The notes: generated by a model from the sequence alone, not told the origin. 5,245 bases of DNA from Flavobacterium sp. MC2016-06 (GCF_009711165.2 NZ_WMID02000069.1:1-5245), one strand, 5' to 3'. Counted from the first letter of the stretch, positions 1 to 5,175 are shown. Translations and numbers: made by a program.

Positions 1-1
1 G

Positions 2-20
2 AATTTGTGCAATTCGTGGC
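2..20. repeat. short tandem motif (aattYgtg) downstream of amt
   Basis: Two imperfect tandem copies of a 9-base unit (aatttgtgc, then aattcgtgg) lie just beyond the amt stop codon. Motifs of the form attcgtg.aattcgtggc recur between genes in flavobacterial genomes as I remember them, so this may be the edge of a dispersed intergenic repeat cut by the window end. Only two units are visible, so this is a weak call. Confidence 0.25.
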
Positions 21-32
21 AAACTTTATAAT

Positions 33-1415
33 TTAACCGTAATGAGGTTCAGTAATTGCTTTTGAGTTTGGATCAAGCGTTTCATCGTGCTGCGATAAAT
101 CCAATCCGATATGCTCCGATTCTTCTGAAACACGAAGCGGAATAATAAAGTTGGTTACTTTGAATAATAAGTATGCTCCGAAGAAAGTAAAAATAGAAAC
201 CAATACCAAAGCCATCATGTGATGTCCAAAAACGTTCCATCCTCCATGCAGTAAACTCGCGTTTTCACCGTGAGCAAATATTGCAGTTAGAATCATTCCC
301 ATAATACCGCCAACTCCGTGGCAAGCAAAAACATCTAAAGTATCATCAAAACGTTTAGAGAAACGACAGTTTACAGCAGAGTTAGAAACTAAAGCCGTTA
401 CAAATCCAAAAAACATACTTTCTGGAACCGAGACAAATCCTGCAGCTGGAGTTATAGCAACCAATCCTACGACAGCACCAATGCAGGCGCCCAATGCCGA
501 TACTTTTCTTCCGTTAAGTCTATCAAAGAAAATCCAAGTCAGCATAGCAGCAGCAGATGAAGTTGTAGTAGTTGCAAAAGCCATCGCGGCAGTTCCGTTG
601 GCCGCGAGAGCAGAACCAGCGTTAAAACCAAACCAGCCAAACCATAACATTCCAGTTCCTAATAATACAAAAGGGATATTAGTTGGAATATGCTGGCTGT
701 TTTTTCTTTTTCCTAAAACAATAACTCCTGCTAAAGCAGCAAAACCAGAACTCATGTGTACAACTGTTCCTCCTGCAAAATCTTTTACACCAAAGTAAGT
801 GCCTAAAATACCAGTTGGATACCAAACGGCGTGACATAAAGGAGCATATATGAAAATAGTAAATAAACTAATGAAAATTAAATACGAAATAAAACGCACA
901 CGTTCTGCAAATGAACCTGTTATGATTGCCGGAGCAATAATGGCAAATTTCATTTGAAACAGAGCAAAAAGCATAAACGGAATTGTACTGGCTAATTTTT
1001 TATGCGGTAAAATATTCACATAATCCATAAAAGCAAAAGTAGTTGGATTACCGAAGAAGCTGTAAAAATGATCTCCAGATCCAAAACCTACAGGATCGCC
1101 AAAAGCAAGACTAAAACCAACAACAACCCATAAAAGTGTAACAACACCCAAACAGATAAAACTTTGAAGCATTGTCGAAATAACATTTTTTCGGCCTACC
1201 ATTCCTCCATAAAAAAAGGACAATCCAGGCGTCATAATCAGGACAAGACAACAAGAAGTCAACATCCAGGCAACATCGGCAGGAACAATATGATCTGTCG
1301 TGTTAAATTCAGATAAAACATAACTGTTTTCGGTAACCGTTGGCCAAAAGGCCCCTATAATACAAATGATACTTATTATAATAAAAGAAATGATCCAGCG
1401 TCTTTCTATTTTCAT
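33..1415 (-). CDS. amt: ammonium transporter, Amt family
   Basis: Inner-membrane channel of the Amt/Mep/Rh family that recruits ammonium and conducts ammonia into the cell; such proteins normally work as trimers. At 460 residues it is longer than E. coli AmtB because of an extra N-terminal part with a hydrophobic segment (about 7-24) that may be a signal peptide or anchor. The family block MTPGLSFFYGGMV is at 61-73. By comparison with E. coli AmtB, the pore residues are present: Phe157 (F107), Trp198 (W148), Asp212 (D160), the twin pore histidines His220 and His366 (H168, H318), and Phe264 and Ser268 in WFGFNAGS (F215, S219). The cytoplasmic tail (LRVSEESEHIGLDLSQHDE, 427-445) matches the conserved coupling segment that interacts with PII/GlnK. 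No glnK gene is visible, but only 32 bp remain downstream. An in-frame stop lies five codons above the ATG, and a -7 box precedes it. Intact and very likely functional. Confidence 0.97.
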   Translation of the reverse strand: MKIERRWIISFIIISIICIIGAFWPTVTENSYVLSEFNTTDHIVPADVAWMLTSCCLVLIMTPGLSFFYGGMVGRKNVISTMLQSFICLGVVTLLWVVVGFSLAFGDPVGFGSGDHFYSFFGNPTTFAFMDYVNILPHKKLASTIPFMLFALFQMKFAIIAPAIITGSFAERVRFISYLIFISLFTIFIYAPLCHAVWYPTGILGTYFGVKDFAGGTVVHMSSGFAALAGVIVLGKRKNSQHIPTNIPFVLLGTGMLWFGWFGFNAGSALAANGTAAMAFATTTTSSAAAMLTWIFFDRLNGRKVSALGACIGAVVGLVAITPAAGFVSVPESMFFGFVTALVSNSAVNCRFSKRFDDTLDVFACHGVGGIMGMILTAIFAHGENASLLHGGWNVFGHHMMALVLVSIFTFFGAYLLFKVTNFIIPLRVSEESEHIGLDLSQHDETLDPNSKAITEPHYG

Positions 1416-1454
1416 TTTTAAAATACTTTATTGATACCCTATTTTTTTTGGGGT

Positions 1455-1462
1455 CAAAGTTA
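1455..1462 (-). promoter_or_regulatory. putative amt promoter -7 box (TAACTTTG)
   Basis: On the minus strand this reads TAACTTTG, a full match to the Bacteroidota sigma -7 consensus TAnnTTTG, 39 bases upstream of the amt ATG. The expected upstream TTG (-33) is not obvious; that stretch is an A/T run. It gives amt a promoter of its own, separate from the genes upstream. Confidence 0.5.
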
Positions 1463-1519
1463 AAAAAAAATAAATATTTTGATTTCGAGGGCTGTTAAAT
1501 TAGAGGTGTTGGTTTTATT

Positions 1520-1672
1520 TTAGTCAATTTTGTAAAATTCGATCTCTTTTTTTGAGACTATCTTATTTTGAACTTCTAAATTACGAATAATATTGTCAAT
1601 TGTATTATAATTAAATTGACACTTCATCTTGTAAAGTGCTAGAAAAGTTAGGATTATAATAAGAAAGCTCAA
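1520..1672 (-). CDS. small single-helix membrane protein (hypothetical)
   Basis: An open frame of 50 residues in the gap between the SnoaL-like gene and amt. It starts at a TTG six bases after the upstream stop codon and in the same frame, and ends with TAA. The N-terminal part (SFLIIILTFLALY, residues 2-14) is one hydrophobic segment followed by a basic K-x-K, as in a single-pass inner-membrane anchor with a cytoplasmic tail. The tail (NTIDNIIRNLEVQNKIVSKK, 23-42) looks amphipathic and helical. Tight spacing suggests translational coupling to the upstream gene. An ATG at 1627 would give a 35-residue version without the helix. I do not recognise a family. It could also be a chance frame, but composition and layout look protein-like. 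Confidence 0.4.
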   Translation of the reverse strand: MSFLIIILTFLALYKMKCQFNYNTIDNIIRNLEVQNKIVSKKEIEFYKID

Positions 1673-1678
1673 AATTGT

Positions 1679-2170
1679 TTATTTTTTCTTCAGTTTGTCA
1701 ATTAAAACATCTTCAATAGGAGCTTTTATCTTTGTTACCGCAGTAACTTCATCATTCGGAATGGTCATTGACAAAACATAATGCTGGATTTTCCATTCTT
1801 TTCCCACTTTAATTAAAACGCCCGAACCGCGGCAGATTTTCATTTGAGTATTTAATAATTCATCAAACCAAGCAATTTTTCCAGATTTATCAAAAAAGAT
1901 GTGACGTTCTAGTGCTGTAAAATTCCAAGTTGTTCCTTTATCAAAAAAAGGTTTGGCCCAAACTTTAAAATCAGGTTTCGTCCAATTTTCAGTTGCATCC
2001 GTACCAATAAAAATAGCATCATCGGCCATTAAGTTAAAATAAACATCAAATTTAATGTCGGCGGCAGCTTTATGCCAAGTGTCGAGCGTTTGGTTGATTT
2101 TGTCTTTTTCCGAAGTTTGCGCATTCGCGAAAGCGGTAACGAATAATAGAAGTACGATTGATTTTTTCAT
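1679..2170 (-). CDS. secreted SnoaL-like / NTF2-fold protein
   Basis: Small exported protein of 163 residues. Residues 1-17 are a signal peptide (KK, a hydrophobic core LLLFVTAFA, and an ANA|Q cleavage site), so the mature protein probably begins at Gln18 in the periplasm. The rest matches the NTF2/SnoaL_3 (DUF4440-like) pattern: helix with TWHKAAAD (31-38), DDAIFIGTDATENW (50-63), a central WAKPFFDKG (71-79), and the closing strands GVLIKVGKEWKIQHYVLS (117-134). Members of this fold form cone-shaped dimers with a pocket; some are enzymes, many have no known activity, and nothing here fixes a substrate. The start is an ATG directly before the signal peptide. A possible small membrane protein follows within 6 bases. 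It is divergent from the lipoprotein gene. Fold and secretion are confident, function is not. Confidence 0.85.
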   Translation of the reverse strand: MKKSIVLLLFVTAFANAQTSEKDKINQTLDTWHKAAADIKFDVYFNLMADDAIFIGTDATENWTKPDFKVWAKPFFDKGTTWNFTALERHIFFDKSGKIAWFDELLNTQMKICRGSGVLIKVGKEWKIQHYVLSMTIPNDEVTAVTKIKAPIEDVLIDKLKKK

Positions 2171-2188
2171 ATTTAAGATTGTTTGTTT

Positions 2189-2196
2189 TAAAGTTA
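2189..2196 (-). promoter_or_regulatory. weak putative -7 box for the SnoaL-like gene
   Basis: On the minus strand this reads TAACTTTA, one base off the Bacteroidota TAnnTTTG consensus, 18 bases upstream of the ATG. No convincing TTG (-33) is seen at the right distance. Position supports it more than sequence does. Confidence 0.3.
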
Positions 2197-2385
2197 AGAA
2201 ATATAGTAAATCTAGAATGTTTTTAAAACCCTATAAGTGATATAAGTTAATTTAAGTCATGTTTTTGTTTTCGCAATTTCGATAGGGATCGGGAGCAGAG
2301 CGTAAAATTTTATGACTAAGAAGGTACATTATTGGTGTGGTTTTAATTTTAACAAGCACAAAATATGTAATCAATCAAAAACTAT

Positions 2386-2393
2386 TATATTTG
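2386..2393 (+). promoter_or_regulatory. putative promoter -7 box of the lipoprotein gene (TATATTTG)
   Basis: TATATTTG is a full match to the Bacteroidota -7 consensus TAnnTTTG, 22 bases before the ATG of the repeat lipoprotein, leaving a leader of roughly 15 bases. Only a degenerate -33 element (atg at 2365-2367) is present. The other 245 bp between the two divergent genes hold a short GC-rich patch (2278-2302) and no gene that I can see. Confidence 0.5.
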
Positions 2394-2415
2394 AGTTCTA
2401 TAAAATATCACTGTT

Positions 2416-3093
2416 ATGAATCCAAAAATACTTATAAGTTCATTAGTCATTACCTCTCTATTATTTATTTCTTGTAAACAAGAATTAGAGCCTCAAGCAA
2501 GCACACCAACTTCTGAATTAATAAAATTAGGTTTGGTAAAAGATACTGCAACAGTAAAACCTGTCGCAACTCAAACACCAGTTTCTACTGCAAACCCAAA
2601 TACCGTTTTAAGTGATACTAAAGGTTTAAATCCAGCACACGGACAACCTGGGCATCGTTGTGATATTGCAGTAGGCGCGCCTTTAAATTCGCCAATTGCA
2701 CAACAACAACAACAACAAACTGCACAGCAAGCGCAGACTGTACAAGTAAATCCTACACAGCAAAGAGTAGTAACGACTACTGTCGCAGCGCCTGTAAAAG
2801 TTGGAAAAGGAATGAATCCGTCACACGGACAACCTGGACACAGATGTGATATTCCAGTTGGAGCACCTTTAAATTCGCCAGTTGCAAAACCTGTTGCAGC
2901 ATCAAATACAGCACAACAAGGCGGAAGTACTTCTCAGACTTTTACCGTAACTCCTCCGCCAGCAAATAATGCTGTTCCAGCTCTTTTGAGTACAGATGCA
3001 GGAAACAAAGTTGCCGAAGGAATGAATCCAGCTCACGGACAACCCGGACACAGATGTGATATTGCGGTTGGAGCGCCCTTGCCAAAATCATAA
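2416..3093 (+). CDS. lipoprotein with three HGQPGHRCD motif repeats
   Basis: Predicted 225-residue lipoprotein. Residues 1-19 are a signal peptide ending in a lipobox (LFIS|C), so Cys20 would be lipidated. The following KQELE is rich in K, Q and E, which loosely resembles signals for lipoprotein surface export in Flavobacteriaceae (inference). The rest is three near-identical motifs at 71-90, 133-152 and 203-222 (core [LM]NPxHGQPGHRCDIxVGAPL), joined by linkers rich in Ala, Gln, Thr, Pro and Val, including six Gln at 96-101. Each motif carries two His, one Cys and one Asp (first copy: His75, His80, Cys82, Asp83), a set that could bind a metal or form disulfides; this is not demonstrated. The third motif ends at the C-terminus. 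I recall this motif in flavobacterial hypothetical proteins but know of no assigned function. Monocistronic: own promoter, and a hairpin terminator 28 bases after the stop. Confidence 0.9.
   Translation: MNPKILISSLVITSLLFISCKQELEPQASTPTSELIKLGLVKDTATVKPVATQTPVSTANPNTVLSDTKGLNPAHGQPGHRCDIAVGAPLNSPIAQQQQQQTAQQAQTVQVNPTQQRVVTTTVAAPVKVGKGMNPSHGQPGHRCDIPVGAPLNSPVAKPVAASNTAQQGGSTSQTFTVTPPPANNAVPALLSTDAGNKVAEGMNPAHGQPGHRCDIAVGAPLPKS
2626..2685 (+). repeat. motif repeat copy 1 (lipoprotein residues 71-90)
   Basis: Encodes the first copy of the His/Cys motif: Leu71 at the first position where the other copies have Met, Ala74, and Ala85 in IAVGAPL. It is followed by NSP, as is copy 2. The DNA differs from copy 3 at about ten synonymous codons. 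Confidence 0.9.
2701..2718 (+). repeat. (CAA)6 trinucleotide tract encoding poly-Gln
   Basis: Six perfect CAA codons in a row encode Gln96-Gln101 in the linker between motif copies 1 and 2. A triplet tract can change length by slippage without shifting the frame, so it would alter linker length only. Confidence 0.85.
2812..2871 (+). repeat. motif repeat copy 2 (lipoprotein residues 133-152)
   Basis: Second copy of the His/Cys motif. It differs from copy 3 by Ser136 for Ala and Pro147 for Ala, with five further synonymous differences. NSP follows, as in copy 1. Confidence 0.9.
3022..3081 (+). repeat. motif repeat copy 3 (lipoprotein residues 203-222)
   Basis: Third copy of the His/Cys motif, closing the protein; only PKS follows before the stop. 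It differs from copy 1 in a single amino acid (Met203 for Leu71). Confidence 0.9.
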
Positions 3094-3121
3094 AATTTAA
3101 ATTGTAATTATATAAAAAGCG

Positions 3122-3154
3122 AAAAGCGGTTTCAAACTTGAAACCGCTTTTTTT
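3122..3154. terminator. hairpin terminator between convergent genes
   Basis: A strong inverted repeat: aaaagcggtttca (3122-3134) pairs perfectly with tgaaaccgctttt (3139-3151) around a 4-base loop, and T residues run on to 3154. This is a good intrinsic terminator for the plus-strand lipoprotein gene. Read on the minus strand it is followed by cttttcgcttttt, so it can also serve the HPF-like gene. It sits in the 94 bp between the two stop codons. Confidence 0.9.
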
Positions 3155-3187
3155 ATGTAGTCGAGTGTAGAAACTCAAAAAGATATA

Positions 3188-3502
3188 TTAAAACTCTTTT
3201 ATTTTTTCGAAAGTTGTAGTCAACGATTTTTTGACTTTTGCCAAAGCACCGCTAAACGCTTTTTCAAGAGTATCGGCATGTTCTGTAACAGTGATTGGCT
3301 GTAGTTTTACAGGGCGAACTTCAATAACACATTTTTTGTCATGCAAGCTGAATTTTTCTCCATTTTCATCTCCAAAATGCACTTCGATACGTGTTATCTT
3401 GTCTTCAAAACGTGCTAAACTTTTCTCTAATTCGCCAGAGTAATAAGCTTCTAATCTTGCGTGTCCTTCGATGTTTTTGTCGGTGTTGATTTGTACTTTC
3501 AT
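3188..3502 (-). CDS. HPF/RaiA-family ribosome-associated protein (short form)
   Basis: Cytoplasmic 104-residue protein of the hibernation-promoting factor / RaiA (S30AE) family, whose members bind the small ribosomal subunit and inactivate or protect ribosomes in stationary phase or starvation. The sequence fits the beta-alpha-beta-beta-beta-alpha fold: strand MKVQINTD (1-8), helix about 14-34, strands ITRIEVHFGDENG (36-48), KKCVIEVRPVK (56-66) and QPITVTEHAD (68-77), and a basic C-terminal helix 78-104 (KAFSGALAKVKKSL). It lacks the extra C-terminal dimerisation domain of long HPF. The opening QINTDKNIEGHARLEAY resembles a subgroup often annotated only as an HPF/RaiA family protein, distinct from classical HPF, so a second canonical HPF may exist elsewhere in the genome (inference). 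The start is an ATG with a -7 box 29 bases upstream. Single gene. Confidence 0.9.
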   Translation of the reverse strand: MKVQINTDKNIEGHARLEAYYSGELEKSLARFEDKITRIEVHFGDENGEKFSLHDKKCVIEVRPVKLQPITVTEHADTLEKAFSGALAKVKKSLTTTFEKIKEF

Positions 3503-3530
3503 ATCGGGTTATATTTAATAGTTTGTTTCT

Positions 3531-3538
3531 CAAAGCTA
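3531..3538 (-). promoter_or_regulatory. putative promoter -7 box of the HPF-like gene (TAGCTTTG)
   Basis: On the minus strand this reads TAGCTTTG, a full TAnnTTTG match 28 bases before the ATG. A degenerate -33 (TCG in place of TTG) lies about 20 bases further upstream. The leader would be about 20 bases. The 151 bp between the HPF-like gene and the next gene show nothing else I can support. Confidence 0.5.
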
Positions 3539-3653
3539 TTGTTTTATGAATTAATAACCGAGGGAGTTAAGGAAATATTATGAAAATACTAGGTATTTTT
3601 ATGTTCAATTTTATCATTTAGATTGAGGACAAATCGCAGGAATAGTTCAATAG

Positions 3654-3905
3654 TTAAAGTTCTTTTAATATTATATCAAAATAGTTTGCCAGAGCTTCTG
3701 ATAAAAGCATTTGATCTATTTTTAGTAATTCTGCTTTTACATCCCAATCTTTAATCATTTTTTCATCATCCTCACAAATTTCTTGGCCATCAAGCTTTCT
3801 ACTTAGAATATCGCTTAATAAAACGTCATCACAATGATCATATTTGGGGTAATATTTCTCAATGAATTTCCAATAATCAAAATTGTTTTCTTCTTTTAAG
3901 TTCAA
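3654..3905 (-). CDS. small acidic hypothetical protein, non-ATG start
   Basis: Frame of 83 residues if it starts at the TTG at 3905; no ATG or GTG is available upstream in frame. The protein is soluble-looking, with no signal or membrane segment, and strongly acidic, with clusters such as DHCDD (23-27) and EICEDDEK (42-49). The C-terminal half (KAELLKIDQMLLSEALANYF, 57-76) is probably helical. I recognise no family. It follows the HNH endonuclease on the same strand with 94 bp between them and shares its low GC, so the two may have arrived together. An acidic small protein beside a nuclease could be an inhibitor or immunity protein, but that is speculation. The frame stays open for 30 codons above the TTG, to a TAA at 3996-3998, so an upstream non-standard start or an N-terminally decayed gene is possible. 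Confidence 0.6.
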   Translation of the reverse strand: MNLKEENNFDYWKFIEKYYPKYDHCDDVLLSDILSRKLDGQEICEDDEKMIKDWDVKAELLKIDQMLLSEALANYFDIILKEL

Positions 3906-3999
3906 AATATTTTTTTTTGTAAAGATATTTCCGTAATCATTATTTGTCAGCTTACAATTGTCCGCAATTAGAAAATAATTTCTATAGTTAGAAAATTAT

Positions 4000-4785
4000 C
4001 TACTTTTTGAAAATTGTATCTAAATGATATTCTAGAAAATCTTTTCGTGGAAGATACTTTTGTGCACTATTTATTTTTTGATTTTCTATTGGGGCAAAAT
4101 GGATTTTATAGAATTCAGTGTCTTTTTTGTTTTTAAGCGAACTAGAAAAAATTACTTCATGATTTGTATTTATGCTGATTAATCCTTTATCAAAGGCTTT
4201 ATCATATAATGCAGATAAACAAATTCCATTTTCTGCATTCATTCTTTCGTTTTCATTCTTTGACCAAGGAATAATATGACTAGCAAATAATAATTCAGGA
4301 ATGTCAATTCCTGTTATTGCACATTTTGAAGAATAGTTTGCTAAAACCATTTTTCTAAAAACATATTGATTTACTCTTGTTTTTATTTCACGAACAATCA
4401 TTTCTCCTTTTAAATCTTTTAGATCAAAAAGAATACTTTCATATTTGTTTTCAATAGATATGTTTTCTTTCTCAGCTAAGATTTTTTCGCTTTGAAATAT
4501 TAGTTCTTCTTTATTATTGGAGAATTCATTCCAAATAGACTGAATTTTTGCCCCTCCATTTTTTAAACCTCCAGCTCCTCTTTGTTGATGATATGGATCT
4601 ACACTGGCAAAGTTAGCTAGTCTTATTGATATTGAACCAGGACTTCTATTTATGAGATTAGCTAACTTAATTACATCTGTATTTTGATCATTGATTTTTT
4701 TGTATTCGATTGTCAGATATAAATTAAAAGCAACGATAAATTCATCTCGTGTCCAAAGTTTAAGTTTGGGTTTGGATTGTGGCAT
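4000..4785 (-). CDS. HNH endonuclease (restriction-like, HNH_2 type)
   Basis: Predicted 261-residue nuclease in two parts. The N-terminal part (about 8-90) has the pattern WTRDEFIVAFNLY ... NRSPGSISIRLANFASVDP ... QQRGAGGL, a helical, probably DNA-recognising module found in front of HNH domains in many bacterial putative restriction endonucleases. After a charged, partly helical linker (about 92-135) comes the HNH domain: Cys155 in CAITG, catalytic His170 in ASHIIPW, Asn186 in ENGICLSALYDKAFDKG. The third position of the His-Asn-His set is Tyr194 here where relatives often have His. Such enzymes cut DNA using a divalent metal; stand-alone members are suspected of restricting foreign or modified DNA, though the target is unknown. 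No methyltransferase is adjacent. The ATG start has an A/T-rich leader. The gene is visibly AT-richer than amt, which suggests horizontal transfer. Family is confident, role is not. Confidence 0.88.
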   Translation of the reverse strand: MPQSKPKLKLWTRDEFIVAFNLYLTIEYKKINDQNTDVIKLANLINRSPGSISIRLANFASVDPYHQQRGAGGLKNGGAKIQSIWNEFSNNKEELIFQSEKILAEKENISIENKYESILFDLKDLKGEMIVREIKTRVNQYVFRKMVLANYSSKCAITGIDIPELLFASHIIPWSKNENERMNAENGICLSALYDKAFDKGLISINTNHEVIFSSSLKNKKDTEFYKIHFAPIENQKINSAQKYLPRKDFLEYHLDTIFKK

Positions 4786-4805
4786 TATTTATAATTTGTT
4801 TTCAG

Positions 4806-4813
4806 TAAATATA
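4806..4813 (-). promoter_or_regulatory. weak putative -7 box of the HNH gene
   Basis: On the minus strand this reads TATATTTA, one base off TAnnTTTG, 20 bases before the HNH ATG. The surrounding sequence is so AT-rich that such near matches are expected by chance, and no -33 TTG is seen. Confidence 0.25.
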
Positions 4814-4859
4814 AATAATTAAAGATGAAGTAGAATGAATCTTCTTATGAAACCTAAAT

Positions 4860-4940
4860 CCCTAGCCCTGATGGGAGCGACATCCTTTTGTGGCGGGGTT
4901 CGCCATAAAAGATATAGCGAACAGCAGGAAATAGCTTCTG
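4860..4940. repeat. GC-rich palindromic intergenic element
   Basis: About 80 bp, clearly GC-richer than its surroundings, forming an imperfect palindrome. The core is an 11-bp stem, cttttgtggcg (4885-4895) with cgccataaaag (4901-4911) and one G-T mismatch, around the loop gggtt. The outer arms also pair in part: cctgatg (4867-4873) with cagcagg (4922-4928), six of seven. From memory, sequences opening with ccctagcccTGAT and containing ccttttgtggcggggttcgcc occur in many copies between genes of Flavobacterium species. A REP-like or MITE-like dispersed element is the best description; its function is not known to me. Confidence 0.7.
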
Positions 4941-4961
4941 AAAATTTTAATTTTATATAAT

Positions 4962-5068
4962 CTTGTCATTTCGAAGAAAGAGAAATCTCTATAAGAAATT
5001 TTGCAAAGCTTAATTGATTTTGACTGTAGAGCTACTCATGAAGATTCTTCCTTCGTCAGAATGACAAG
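4962..5068. repeat. 107-bp element with terminal inverted repeats (MITE/REP-like)
   Basis: It begins with cttgtcatt (4962-4970) and ends with the exact reverse complement aatgacaag (5060-5068). The inversion continues imperfectly inwards (cgaagaaagagaaatct against the complement of gaagattcttccttcg), so the whole element is a decayed long palindrome. Elements starting TTGTCATTTCGA.GAAGGAGAAATCT are familiar to me from Flavobacterium intergenic regions. A further copy of its end, ttgtcattct, is at 5146-5155. It encodes no protein and is probably a non-autonomous repeat. Confidence 0.65.
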
Positions 5069-5175
5069 TTTGTGGAGAATTGATTTTGAAAAACTCTCAT
5101 TTAGGTAGGTGTATATTTTAATAAACACAAAATAACCCCAAAGATTTGTCATTCTTGTAAAGGTTACTTATTTCG

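Noticed and set aside
481..798. 105-codon open frame on the plus strand inside amt
   Set aside because: Antisense to a strongly conserved transporter; composition follows from the amt codons.
2055..2240. 61-codon plus-strand frame overlapping the SnoaL-like gene start
   Set aside because: Antisense shadow over a clear signal peptide; no family features.
2278..2302. GC-rich patch tcgatagggatcgggagcag, similar to part of the 4860 element
   Set aside because: Shared similarity is about ten bases (gat.gggagc), too short to call a second copy.
2626..3081. Three spaced 60-bp repeats as a CRISPR-like array
   Set aside because: Repeats are in frame, vary at synonymous sites, and are separated by unequal coding linkers; this is a protein motif repeat.
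2942..3178. 78-codon minus-strand frame over the end of the lipoprotein gene
   Set aside because: It crosses the shared terminator hairpin and lies opposite the conserved third motif.
3231..3443. 70-codon plus-strand frame inside the HPF-like gene
   Set aside because: Antisense shadow of a recognisable HPF-family protein.
3583..3599. aaaatac / gtatttt hairpin as terminator for the acidic gene
   Set aside because: Seven nearly all A-T pairs, no adjacent T tract in the right place, about 55 bases past the stop; too weak to call.
3580..3621. 13-residue hydrophobic mini-frame (MKILGIFMFNFII)
   Set aside because: Too short, no start or promoter signal, and expected by chance in AT-rich DNA.
4847..4960. 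37-codon plus-strand frame (MKPKSLALMGATSF...)
   Set aside because: It is generated by reading through the palindromic repeat element; such repeats often yield spurious small hypothetical proteins.
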